Positions 8,154 through 14,740 are shown, counted from the first letter of the stretch. The stretch: DNA of 14,801 bases from an uncultured Rhodobacterales bacterium (GCA_937901055.1 CALCGO010000088.1:1-14801); one strand, 5' to 3'. Notes: a model not told the origin generated them from the sequence alone. Program-made: numbers and translations.

Positions 8154-8271
8154 ACCAGCTAACTCCCGGAAGGTTTAAAACTTCCGGTCCTGAGCTTATG
8201 TCAGGATCGCCACCAGTCAGCGTGTTACGCCCACTGGTGCGCTTGTCGTTTGTTATTCGCCCATGGAGGGC
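8152..8271 (+). ncRNA. Structured ffh 5' leader with three tandem hairpins (candidate cis-regulatory RNA)
   Basis: Three hairpins sit almost end to end. H1 is CCGGAAG (8166-8172) with CTTCCGG (8181-8187) around GTTTAAAA. H2 is TCCTGA (8188-8193) with TCAGGA (8201-8206) around seven bases. H3 is CACCAGT (8211-8217) with ACTGGTG (8233-8239), with an inner GCGT (8220-8223) / ACGC (8227-8230) helix and a GTT loop. None is followed by a T-tract, so they are not intrinsic terminators. CTGGTGC (8234-8240) can also pair perfectly with GCACCAG at 8152-8158, and GGTGC (8236-8240) with GCACC at 8270-8274, so alternative folds exist. GCCC (8259-8262) and GGGC (8268-8271) enclose most of the ffh Shine-Dalgarno. 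I recall a published candidate structured RNA named for ffh but cannot confirm it is this one. It lacks the single long-hairpin layout of SRP RNA. Confidence 0.5.
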
Positions 8272-8277
8272 ACCGTG

Positions 8278-9762
8278 ATGTTTGAGAATTTATCAGATCG
8301 CCTAGGCGGCGTCTTTGACAAGCTAACCAAGCAAGGTGCGCTATCGGATGCAGACGTTGCCACCGCGCTCCGCGAAGTCCGTGTAGCATTGCTCGAGGCT
8401 GACGTTTCCCTGCCGGTGGCCCGTGATTTCGTTAAGGCTGTACAGGAAAGCGCAACGGGACAAGCCGTTACGAAATCCATCACGCCAGGCCAGCAAGTTG
8501 TTAAAATCGTTAACGACGAAATGGTGGCGATGCTTTCGGGCGACGATGCTGATGCTGGGTCGCTTAAGATAGACACTCCACCTGCGCCAATCCTTATGGT
8601 TGGTCTGCAAGGTTCCGGTAAGACGACGACAACAGCCAAGTTGGCGAAGCGCCTTAAGGAAAAAGAGAATAAGCGCGTTTTGATGGCCTCGTTGGACATC
8701 TACCGCCCTGCAGCGATGCATCAGCTTGAAGTGCTGGGCAAACAGATTGGTGTTGATACGCTTCCAATCGTTGAAGGTCAAAAACCTGAACAAATTGCCA
8801 AACGCGCCAAACAACAGGCAACACTCGGTGGATATGACGTTTATATCCTCGATACTGCTGGCCGCCTGCACATTAACGAAGAGTTAATGGCCGAGGTTCA
8901 GGCTGTCCGCGATGTTGCCTCGCCTCGTGAAACACTGCTAGTCGTCGATGGTCTTACGGGCCAAGACGCGGTGAACGTAGCCGAACAGTTCGATGGCCAG
9001 ATTGGCATCTCCGGCGTTGTGCTAACACGTATGGATGGTGATGGTCGTGGCGGCGCAGCACTTTCAATGCGGGCGGTCACTGGCAAGCCGATCAAGTTCG
9101 TCGGCCTTGGCGAGAAGGTGGACGCGCTTGAGGAATTCCACCCCGAGCGTATCGCCAGCCGAATTCTTGGCATGGGCGATATCGTATCGCTTGTAGAAAA
9201 AGCACAAGAAACCATCGAGGCTGAACAAGCCGAACGCATGATGAAGCGGATGATGAAAGGTCAGTTCAACATGAACGACCTTCGCAGCCAGCTTGAACAA
9301 ATGCAGCAGATGGGTGGCATGGAAGGTATCATGGGAATGATGCCGGGTATGGGCAAAGCACAAAAACAGATGGCCGAAGCTGGAATTGACGACAAAGTTC
9401 TAAAACGCCAGATCGCCCTGATCCAGTCCATGACCAAACGCGAGCGTGCCAATCCGCAGCTTATGCAAGCCAGCCGCAAAAAGCGTGTAGCTGCCGGTGC
9501 GGGGATGCAGGTTTCTGATCTGAACAAACTTCTGAAAATGCAACGCCAGATGGGCGACATGATGAAGAAGATGGGCAAAATGGGCAAAAAAGGCCTGATG
9601 CGTCAAGGCCTCGGCGCTTTGATGGGTAAAGGTGGCGCACAGCAGGCTGGAATGGGCGCTGGAATGCCGGGCATGGGCGCGAATGCGTTGCAGCCGGGGT
9701 TTGGAGCCAAGCCGGGTGCAGGATTGCCAACTGATCTCAGTGGTTTGGGGAAAAAGAAATGA
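8278..9762 (+). CDS. ffh: Signal recognition particle GTPase Ffh (SRP54)
   Basis: Ffh binds signal sequences of nascent inner-membrane proteins together with 4.5S/SRP RNA and delivers ribosomes to FtsY. The 494 residues show the N domain (MFENLSDRLGGVFDKL, about 1-95). The G domain has P-loop GLQGSGKTT (109-117), DIYRPAAMHQL, G3 DTAGRL (192-197) and G4 TRMDGD (250-255), plus GGAALS. The methionine-rich M domain (about 300-440, MMKRMMKGQFNMNDL, QMQQMGGMEGIMGMM) binds signal peptide and RNA. A Gly/Met-rich tail follows. Start ATG 8278 is chosen because GGAGGG (8265-8270) is 7 bases upstream; an in-frame ATG at 8263 would overlap that site. It is the first gene of a ten-gene same-strand run and its TGA overlaps the next ATG (ATGA). 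The SRP RNA gene is not in the window. Confidence 0.97.
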   Translation: MFENLSDRLGGVFDKLTKQGALSDADVATALREVRVALLEADVSLPVARDFVKAVQESATGQAVTKSITPGQQVVKIVNDEMVAMLSGDDADAGSLKIDTPPAPILMVGLQGSGKTTTTAKLAKRLKEKENKRVLMASLDIYRPAAMHQLEVLGKQIGVDTLPIVEGQKPEQIAKRAKQQATLGGYDVYILDTAGRLHINEELMAEVQAVRDVASPRETLLVVDGLTGQDAVNVAEQFDGQIGISGVVLTRMDGDGRGGAALSMRAVTGKPIKFVGLGEKVDALEEFHPERIASRILGMGDIVSLVEKAQETIEAEQAERMMKRMMKGQFNMNDLRSQLEQMQQMGGMEGIMGMMPGMGKAQKQMAEAGIDDKVLKRQIALIQSMTKRERANPQLMQASRKKRVAAGAGMQVSDLNKLLKMQRQMGDMMKKMGKMGKKGLMRQGLGALMGKGGAQQAGMGAGMPGMGANALQPGFGAKPGAGLPTDLSGLGKKK

Positions 9763-10277
9763 TTTCCCCAGTTCTCACGACCAACCGTCTAACGCTTTGT
9801 GTGCCTAACGCAGGTGACTACGAGACTATGGCCAGTTATTACGCAACCGACCGTTCAAAATGGGTTGGTGGTCTTATGAGCCGCACTGAGAGCTTTGGGC
9901 TACTCGCCTCCATAATTGGTCACTGGGCATTGCGTGGTTTCGGATTATTCTCCGTCAAGGTTAACCACGAATTGCAGCCTTGTGCCATGGTTGGTATCGG
10001 TCATCCTGAAGGCGTTCCTGAACCCGAACTTAGTTGGGCGGTCTGGAATACTAGCCACGAAGGTAAGGGTATCGCGAAAGAAGCTGCCATCGTTGCACGA
10101 GAATTTTACTACAACGAAATCGGTGGCAAAAGCCTCGTAAGTTACATCCACCCCGACAATGTGAAATCCATCGCACTGGCTGAAAAACTTGGAACGGTTG
10201 TCGACACAACGGCAGCGACTCCACGGAACAATAACAGCATCGTCTACCGCCACCCAGCGCCGGAGGCTTTACTATGA
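9759..10277 (+). CDS. GNAT-family N-acetyltransferase (RimJ/RimL-like)
   Basis: A 172-residue protein with the layout of acetyl-CoA dependent RimJ/RimL-type GNAT enzymes. It opens LTTNRLTLCVPNAGDYETMASYY, as many members do. GHWALRGFGLFSV forms the central strand region, AMVGIGHPEGVPEPELSWAV is motif A strand 4, and EGKGIAKEAA (about 107-116) is the acetyl-CoA pyrophosphate loop in R/Q-x-x-G-x-G/A form. HPDNVKSIALAEKLG is the typical motif B helix. The acceptor could be a ribosomal or other protein N-terminus or a small molecule; the operon next to rpsP makes a translation substrate tempting but unproven. ATG 9759 overlaps the ffh stop as ATGA, with GGGGA upstream inside ffh, so translation is probably coupled. 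Its own TGA overlaps the chorismate mutase ATG in the same way. Confidence 0.88.
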   Translation: MISPVLTTNRLTLCVPNAGDYETMASYYATDRSKWVGGLMSRTESFGLLASIIGHWALRGFGLFSVKVNHELQPCAMVGIGHPEGVPEPELSWAVWNTSHEGKGIAKEAAIVAREFYYNEIGGKSLVSYIHPDNVKSIALAEKLGTVVDTTAATPRNNNSIVYRHPAPEALL

Positions 10278-10597
10278 CCCCTGATCAAATCAAAGCCTCG
10301 GAAATCCTTAAAGGTCACCGCGAAAGCATCGACCGTCTGGATTCTATCATGATCTACACGCTCGGCGAGCGGTTCAAGCACACGCAAGCCGTGGGTGTCC
10401 TGAAGGCGGAGCATGACCTGCCAGCCTCGGACCCTGCCCGCGAAGCGACACAGATAACGCGACTGGAGGAGTTGGCGGAGAAAGCCCGTCTCGACCCCGC
10501 GTTTGCTAAGAAATTCCTGAACTTCATCATTTCCGAGGTCATCAGGCATCACGAAAACATCAAAAACGACGGGCAATCGCCCACAAAAACATCCTAA
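10274..10597 (+). CDS. Chorismate mutase, AroQ class, monofunctional
   Basis: The 107-residue all-helical protein matches the AroQ fold, which converts chorismate to prephenate for Phe/Tyr synthesis. Ungapped comparison with the E. coli PheA mutase domain, offset by 5, places R16, R33, K44, D53, R56 and E57 where R11, R28, K39, D48, R51 and E52 act. The position of Q88 appears to be H93 in EVIRHHENIK. There is no fused prephenate dehydratase or dehydrogenase domain and no signal peptide, so a cytosolic stand-alone enzyme is expected. GGAGG (10262-10266) lies 7 bases before ATG 10274, which overlaps the upstream stop. It sits directly before rpsP, a neighbour arrangement I associate with Rhodobacterales genomes, without an obvious functional link. 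Confidence 0.9.
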   Translation: MTPDQIKASEILKGHRESIDRLDSIMIYTLGERFKHTQAVGVLKAEHDLPASDPAREATQITRLEELAEKARLDPAFAKKFLNFIISEVIRHHENIKNDGQSPTKTS

Positions 10598-10609
10598 GGA
10601 GAACTAACA

Positions 10610-11023
10610 ATGTCTACTAAAATTCGTTTGGCCCGTGGTGGCTCCAAAAAACGTCCTTTCTACCGTGTTGTTGTTGCAGACAGCCGCATGCCGCGCGACG
10701 GCCGCTACATCGAGAAAATCGGCACATACAACCCGCTTCTGCCTAAAGACAGCGAAGAACGTGTGAAAATCGACCTTGATCGCGTAAAGTACTGGTTGGG
10801 CGAAGGCGCGCAGGTTTCTGACCGTGTTTCCCGTTTCCTAGAGGCCGCTGGCATTCTGGAAAAGAAAAACCGCAACAACCCTAAAAAGGGTGCTCCGCAC
10901 AAAGCTGCTGTTGAACGCGCTGAAGAGAAAGCTCAAAAAGCTGCCGACGCCGCTGAAGCTGCTGCTGCACCTGTTGAAGAAGCACCGGCTGAAGAAGTTG
11001 CAGAAGAAGCAACTGCAGAATAA
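10610..11023 (+). CDS. rpsP: 30S ribosomal protein bS16
   Basis: The first about 80 residues are classical bS16: STKIRLARGGSKKRPFYRVVVADSRMPRDGRYIEKIGTYNP, then a helix region ending in YWLGEGAQVSDRVSRFL. bS16 binds 16S rRNA early in 30S assembly. The protein is 137 residues, against about 82 in E. coli, because of an Ala/Glu/Lys-rich C-terminal tail from about residue 90 that is strongly acidic at the end. Such tails occur in alphaproteobacterial bS16. A strong AAGGAG (10597-10602) lies 7 bases before ATG 10610. The gap to chorismate mutase is 12 bp, leaving no room for a separate promoter outside coding sequence. Codons look well adapted compared with neighbours, as expected for a ribosomal protein. 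Confidence 0.97.
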   Translation: MSTKIRLARGGSKKRPFYRVVVADSRMPRDGRYIEKIGTYNPLLPKDSEERVKIDLDRVKYWLGEGAQVSDRVSRFLEAAGILEKKNRNNPKKGAPHKAAVERAEEKAQKAADAAEAAAAPVEEAPAEEVAEEATAE

Positions 11024-11059
11024 GCTGCTGCCAGTCTTTGGTTGACGAAGGGGGCAGTT

Positions 11060-11482
11060 ATGGAAGCGAAGTACTGGGTTGGTGTCGTTGGCGCCAAACA
11101 TGCTGTTTCCGGTCGCGAACGCGGCATCTGTGCCTTTAGTCACGGTAAACACCAAGCGATCTCCCGGTTAAGTCCGGGGGATCGTTTTGCGTTTTACGCC
11201 CCGCGCGAGGGATATCGCGAGGGCGACGTTGTGCAAGCCTTTGTTGCCACTGGCACCGTCGGTGACGGCGACCCCTTCGAGACAGATTTTGACGGGAATC
11301 CGGCGTGGGTTCGCGCCGCAAGTTACGATCTTGAAACTCGTGCATCGGTTCGCGCGTTGCTGGATAGTTTGACGTTTGTCAGTAATCCCAAGAACTGGGG
11401 TATGGCATTCCGACGCAGCTTGTTTGAAGTAACCTCGGAAGATTTCGCTTCAATCGAAACCGCCATGCGAAACACTGAATGA
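11060..11482 (+). CDS. EVE domain-containing protein (UPF0310-like)
   Basis: The 140-residue protein is a single EVE domain: KYWVGVVGAKHAVSGRERGICAF, the HGK motif in SHGKHQAISRLSPGDRFAFY, and FVATGTVGD. EVE domains belong to the PUA-like superfamily and are thought to bind modified bases in nucleic acid; the ligand here is unknown. The C-terminal NPKNWGMAFRRSLFEVTSEDF fits the same family. ATG 11060 is preferred because AAGGGGGC (11048-11055) lies just upstream; a TTG at 11042 in frame is less likely. It follows rpsP by 36 bp and overlaps bluB by ATGA. It has no nuclease or methylase domain and no such partner beside it, so a restriction role cannot be argued from context. Confidence 0.85.
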   Translation: MEAKYWVGVVGAKHAVSGRERGICAFSHGKHQAISRLSPGDRFAFYAPREGYREGDVVQAFVATGTVGDGDPFETDFDGNPAWVRAASYDLETRASVRALLDSLTFVSNPKNWGMAFRRSLFEVTSEDFASIETAMRNTE

Positions 11483-12114
11483 ACAAGTTTCCGCAAGAAT
11501 TTCGTGAACAATTGAACGATCTGATGCGTTGGCGTCGCGACGTGCGGCACTTCCATGCCGATAGACAGGTATCGGATGACATACTGACCGAGGTGATGGA
11601 GGCTATCCGACTTGCTCCTTCGGTTGGTCTGTCTGAACCCTGGCGGATTGTGGCTGTGAAGTCGGTGGCTGCGCGAGCCAAGGCTCTGGGCAATTTTGAA
11701 GGCGCAAATGCCGCCGCTTTGAAGGGATACTCCGGAGAGAGGGCCAAGATTTACGCGGGGCTAAAACTGTCGGGTATGCGCGACGCCCCCGTTCAGCTAG
11801 CCTTGTTTTGCGATGACGGCACGGACAAAGGTGCAGGTTTGGGTGCCGGAACGATGCCCGAGGCACGACGGTATTCGGTTGTGTCTGCTATCATGAATTT
11901 TTGGTTGGCGGCGCGGGCGCACGGGCTTGGGGTCGGCTGGGTCTCGATCATTGATCCGGTACAACTGGCAACAGACCTTGACGTACCCGAAGGTTGGGCG
12001 CTAGTGGCGTATTTGTGCGTGGGCTGGCCGATCGAGGAAAGCCTGACACCGGAGCTAGAAAAAGTTGAATGGGAAAAACGCGACGCCTTATTGGCAAGCG
12101 TGCTGGAGCGGTAG
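11479..12114 (+). CDS. bluB: 5,6-dimethylbenzimidazole synthase BluB
   Basis: BluB is a nitroreductase-fold enzyme that breaks down its own FMNH2 with oxygen to make 5,6-dimethylbenzimidazole, the lower ligand of vitamin B12. The 211 residues show the FMN-binding RWRRDVRHF and the APSVGLSEPWR block. TMPEARRYSVVSAIMNFWLAARAHGLGVGWVSI follows. D21 in RRDVR and S156 in GWVSI correspond to the catalytic D32 and S167 reported for Sinorhizobium meliloti BluB, which separates it from ordinary nitroreductases. ATG 11479 overlaps the EVE gene stop (ATGA) and has little Shine-Dalgarno of its own, so coupled translation is likely. Its TAG is immediately followed by the rimM ATG. No other cobalamin gene is in the window. 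Confidence 0.93.
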   Translation: MNKFPQEFREQLNDLMRWRRDVRHFHADRQVSDDILTEVMEAIRLAPSVGLSEPWRIVAVKSVAARAKALGNFEGANAAALKGYSGERAKIYAGLKLSGMRDAPVQLALFCDDGTDKGAGLGAGTMPEARRYSVVSAIMNFWLAARAHGLGVGWVSIIDPVQLATDLDVPEGWALVAYLCVGWPIEESLTPELEKVEWEKRDALLASVLER

Positions 12115-12639
12115 ATGACTGAAAAACCTGAAATGATCTGTGTAGGCGCAATTTCCGGCGCATTCGGCGTTAAAGGCGAGGTTCGCATCAAGAGCTTCTG
12201 CGCGGACCCCGCCGCCATCGGGGATTATAATCCTTTGAGCACGGAAAGCGGAACGGTCTACGACCTCGGCATCACGCGCGCCATCAAAGGCGGGTTTGCT
12301 GCCGTGATTTCTGGGGTCGACAATAAAGAAGATGCCGATGCTTTGCGCAGTACGCGGCTTTATACGGCCCGCGAAAACTTGCCGAACCTACCCGATGACG
12401 AGTTTTACCACTCCGATTTGATCGGGCTAACGGCTGTCGATACGGGCGGCGAAACGCTTGGGAAGATTAAGACCGTTTTGAACCATGGTGCTGGCGACAT
12501 TCTGGAAATCACTGGTCCAGGCCTTAAAGAACCCGTTCTGCTACCTTTCACCAAGGAAGCTGTCCCGACCGTCGATCTAACCGCCGGCAGTATCGTAATT
12601 GATCCACCTGAGGGATTGCTCCCCCAATCGGAGTCGTGA
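12115..12639 (+). CDS. rimM: Ribosome maturation factor RimM
   Basis: RimM binds uS19 and helps mature the 3' domain of the 30S subunit. The 174-residue protein has the N-terminal beta-barrel (CVGAISGAFGVKGEVRIKSF, about 8-90) and a C-terminal PRC-barrel (FYHSDLIGLTAVD, then DILEITGPGLKEPVLLPFT and VDLTAGSIVIDPPEGLL). ATG 12115 directly follows the bluB TAG, with GGAG (12105-12108) six bases upstream. In many bacteria rimM follows rpsP directly; here EVE and bluB lie between, and a sulfotransferase-like gene separates it from trmD. Its TGA overlaps the next GTG start. Confidence 0.96.
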   Translation: MTEKPEMICVGAISGAFGVKGEVRIKSFCADPAAIGDYNPLSTESGTVYDLGITRAIKGGFAAVISGVDNKEDADALRSTRLYTARENLPNLPDDEFYHSDLIGLTAVDTGGETLGKIKTVLNHGAGDILEITGPGLKEPVLLPFTKEAVPTVDLTAGSIVIDPPEGLLPQSES

Positions 12640-13457
12640 CTCGCGTCATCATCCACGCAGGGTTTCACAAAACCGGAACAACCAGCCTACAACAATTTCT
12701 AGAGATAAACGCGGCGACCCTCGCACCATATGTCCGCGTACTCTTGAAGTCACAGATGGAAGACGTAGCGTCCTGTGCTCGTGATTGTAGCAACCGTTCT
12801 ATCCCCGGCTTGAATACAATCAAGCAAGCGGCATTCAGAAGGCGGTTTGCGGACCTTCTACAACGTACATCTTTGGCAGACGGCCAAATATTACTAATAT
12901 CTTGCGAGGCTCTGGTCGGGCGTATGCCGGGACGCGAAGGTATACTCACATTTGACGCTGCGGCTGGGTTGGCGAGTAATATGGTGAAGGTTGCAGATAG
13001 GCATTTCGATAATCTCGATTTAACGCTCTTTTACACCACGCGGGGACAGACATCATGGATGCGAAGCGCCTACTCGCACCTTCTACATCAAAGCAAATTC
13101 ACTATGTCCGAGCCGGAGTTTACCGAAACCTTCCGGCGCGCGGGTGATCTCGATGCCATTGTTACAAGTATCGCCAAGGCTATTGCCCCCAGAATACCGG
13201 TCAGCTCTCAATTGGAGACCACTGCCGATGACCTCTTCGGTCCGGCTACCGCCCTGCTGCGACTTCTGAACCTTCCAACCGAGGTGGCGGATAGCCTGGA
13301 GCCCCCGAAACACTTGAACAGGCAATTAGATGGTTTCGAGAAAAGTAAATTGCAGGAATTAAACACGCGGGATATTACGGATGCAGAACTCAACCAGATC
13401 AAGCGTCGGTTTTTGCGCAAACGACGGAATCGGAAGAAGCGACAAGAAAATGACTAA
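12636..13457 (+). CDS. Sulfotransferase-like protein inserted between rimM and trmD
   Basis: The 273-residue product begins TRVIIHAGFHKTGTTSLQQFL. HAGFHKTGTTSLQ (7-19) is a PAPS 5'-phosphosulfate-binding loop of the bacterial sulfotransferase type. LTLFYTTRGQTSWMRSAYSHLLHQS (about 130-155) resembles the 3'-phosphate-binding segment with its Arg and Ser. The rest is poorly recognisable, and the C-terminus is very basic (RRFLRKRRNRKKRQ). Transfer of sulfate from PAPS to a cell-surface sugar or small molecule is the family role; the acceptor is unknown. The GTG start at 12636 overlaps the rimM stop and has GGAG very close; the P-loop directly after supports it. The 3' end overlaps trmD by 8 bp. 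ATA, CTA and TTA codons seem more frequent than in neighbours, judged by eye, suggesting a later arrival. Confidence 0.7.
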   Translation: MTRVIIHAGFHKTGTTSLQQFLEINAATLAPYVRVLLKSQMEDVASCARDCSNRSIPGLNTIKQAAFRRRFADLLQRTSLADGQILLISCEALVGRMPGREGILTFDAAAGLASNMVKVADRHFDNLDLTLFYTTRGQTSWMRSAYSHLLHQSKFTMSEPEFTETFRRAGDLDAIVTSIAKAIAPRIPVSSQLETTADDLFGPATALLRLLNLPTEVADSLEPPKHLNRQLDGFEKSKLQELNTRDITDAELNQIKRRFLRKRRNRKKRQEND

Positions 13458-14307
13458 ACACACTAAATCACACGGTCGCATTTCAATCAGTGCCACCCGT
13501 CAACCAAGTGCGTTGATCAAGGAGACGCCCGATCTTGCGGGGGCGTGGAAAGCGAAAGTACTGACGCTTTATCCAGACATGTTTCCCGGCATCCTTGGGC
13601 ACTCCTTAACCGGGCGCGCGTTGCAAGAAGGGCTGTGGGCGCTTGACCCGATCGACATCCGCATGTTCGCGCGTGGCAAGCACCGCAACGTGGATGATAC
13701 GCCTGCAGGTGGTGGCGCGGGCATGGTGTTGATGGCCGACGTGGTGGGCCGTGCGATTGATTTCGCGGACAAGGGCGATTCTCGGCAGGATTGGCCGGTT
13801 GTCTACCTTTCTCCACGCGGCAAACCCTTCGATCAGGCGATGGCGCGACGGTTTAGTAAAGCGAAGGGTATCACCCTACTTTGTGGTCGTTTCGAGGGCG
13901 TAGACCAGCGTGTGCTAGATGCTAGAGACGTCGAAGAGGTCAGTTTGGGCGATTTTATCCTTACCGGAGGAGAGATTGCGGCACAGGCCTTGATTGATGC
14001 CACAGTTAGGCTTATACCGCGCGTGCTTGGGAATGCTGAGTCGACCGAGGAGGAATCTTTCTCTAACGGTTTGCTTGAACATCCCCAGTATACAAGGCCC
14101 AATGACTGGGAAGGCCGCAAGATACCCGAGATTCTCCTTTCGGGCCATCACGCGAACATCGCCAAATGGCGTGCCGAACAGTCCAAAGCCTTAACAAAGG
14201 AACGTCGTCCCGACCTCTGGCGAGCGCATATTGCGGACTCGGTGGAAGATCAGCAGCTCTCGGACGCGCAAACAATCGCCAAAAAGGCGAGCAAAAAGGA
14301 CGACTAA
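13450..14307 (+). CDS. trmD: tRNA (guanine-37-N1)-methyltransferase TrmD
   Basis: TrmD uses S-adenosylmethionine to make m1G37 in tRNAs that read CNN and some other codons, which prevents +1 frameshifting. The 285-residue protein has the SPOUT trefoil-knot motifs: LTLYPDMFPGILGHSLTGRAL at the start of the domain, the GGGAGMV loop, CGRFEGVDQRV (GRFEGVD at 146-152) and GDFILTGGE (167-175), followed by LEHPQYTRP. About 33 residues precede the domain (TKHTKSHGRISISATRQPS), longer than E. coli TrmD; I associate this extension with Rhodobacterales. ATG 13450 is chosen because it fits that extension and overlaps the upstream gene by 8 bp. The frame runs open back to 13381 inside the sulfotransferase-like gene, but that part looks like shadow. 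The ribosome-binding site is weak, so translation is likely coupled. Confidence 0.96.
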   Translation: MTKHTKSHGRISISATRQPSALIKETPDLAGAWKAKVLTLYPDMFPGILGHSLTGRALQEGLWALDPIDIRMFARGKHRNVDDTPAGGGAGMVLMADVVGRAIDFADKGDSRQDWPVVYLSPRGKPFDQAMARRFSKAKGITLLCGRFEGVDQRVLDARDVEEVSLGDFILTGGEIAAQALIDATVRLIPRVLGNAESTEEESFSNGLLEHPQYTRPNDWEGRKIPEILLSGHHANIAKWRAEQSKALTKERRPDLWRAHIADSVEDQQLSDAQTIAKKASKKDD

Positions 14308-14308
14308 A

Positions 14309-14686
14309 ATGAACATGATTGAACAGCTTGAAGCTGAACAAATTGCAGCGCTTGCCGCTGACATCCCAGATTTCAAAGCCGGCGACACAGTTCGCGTTGG
14401 CTACAAAGTGACCGAGGGCACGCGCTCTCGTGTACAGAACTATGAAGGCGTATGTATCGCTCGTAACGGCGGCAAAGGTATCGCTGGTGCATTCACAGTT
14501 CGCAAAATCTCGTTTGGTGAAGGCGTAGAACGTGTGTTCCCGCTTCACTCGCCAAACATCGACAGCATCACTGTGGTTCGCCGCGGTAAAGTGCGTCGTG
14601 CGAAATTGTTCTATCTACGTGATCGCCGCGGTAAATCGGCTCGTATCGCCGAGAAAACAAACTACCGCCCGCTTGCTGAAAAGTAA
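14309..14686 (+). CDS. rplS: 50S ribosomal protein bL19
   Basis: bL19 sits at the 30S-50S interface. The 125-residue product is full length: MNMIEQLEAEQI, then DFKAGDTVRVGYKVTEGTRSRVQNYEGVCIARNGG, FTVRKISFGEGVERVFPLHSPNIDSITVVRRGKVRRAKLFYLRDRRGKSARI, all family-typical. ATG 14309 has AAAAGGA (14294-14300) eight bases upstream and begins one base after the trmD stop. It is the last gene of the run and is followed by a strong terminator. Confidence 0.97.
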   Translation: MNMIEQLEAEQIAALAADIPDFKAGDTVRVGYKVTEGTRSRVQNYEGVCIARNGGKGIAGAFTVRKISFGEGVERVFPLHSPNIDSITVVRRGKVRRAKLFYLRDRRGKSARIAEKTNYRPLAEK

Positions 14687-14705
14687 GGTCGGCAAAATAG
14701 AATTC

Positions 14706-14740
14706 AAACGGGCGTCCTATAAGGGCGCCCGTTTTGTTTT
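14706..14740 (+). terminator. Rho-independent terminator of the ffh-rplS operon
   Basis: AAACGGGCGTCCT (14706-14718) pairs with AGGGCGCCCGTTT (14722-14734) around a three-base ATA loop, giving 13 pairs with one G-U. It runs into TTTTGTTTT (14732-14740). The GC-rich stem and T-tract, 19 bases after the rplS stop, make this a textbook intrinsic terminator. Confidence 0.92.

Noticed and set aside
8137..8165. Minus-strand promoter for DUF1697-trhO
   Set aside because: A TATATT-like -10 exists at 8142-8137 but nothing resembling a -35 lies at the right distance.
8166..8206. H1 or H2 as intrinsic terminators
   Set aside because: Neither strand has a run of T after the stems.
8160..8262. The hairpin region before ffh as the 4.5S/SRP RNA gene itself
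   Set aside because: It forms three separate hairpins and lacks the long single rod and the full GGAA...AGCAGCC core of bacterial SRP RNA; only CCGGAAGG is shared.
13381..13449. Upstream extension of trmD to 13381
   Set aside because: It lies inside the sulfotransferase-like gene in another frame, has no ribosome site, and does not look like a TrmD N-terminus.
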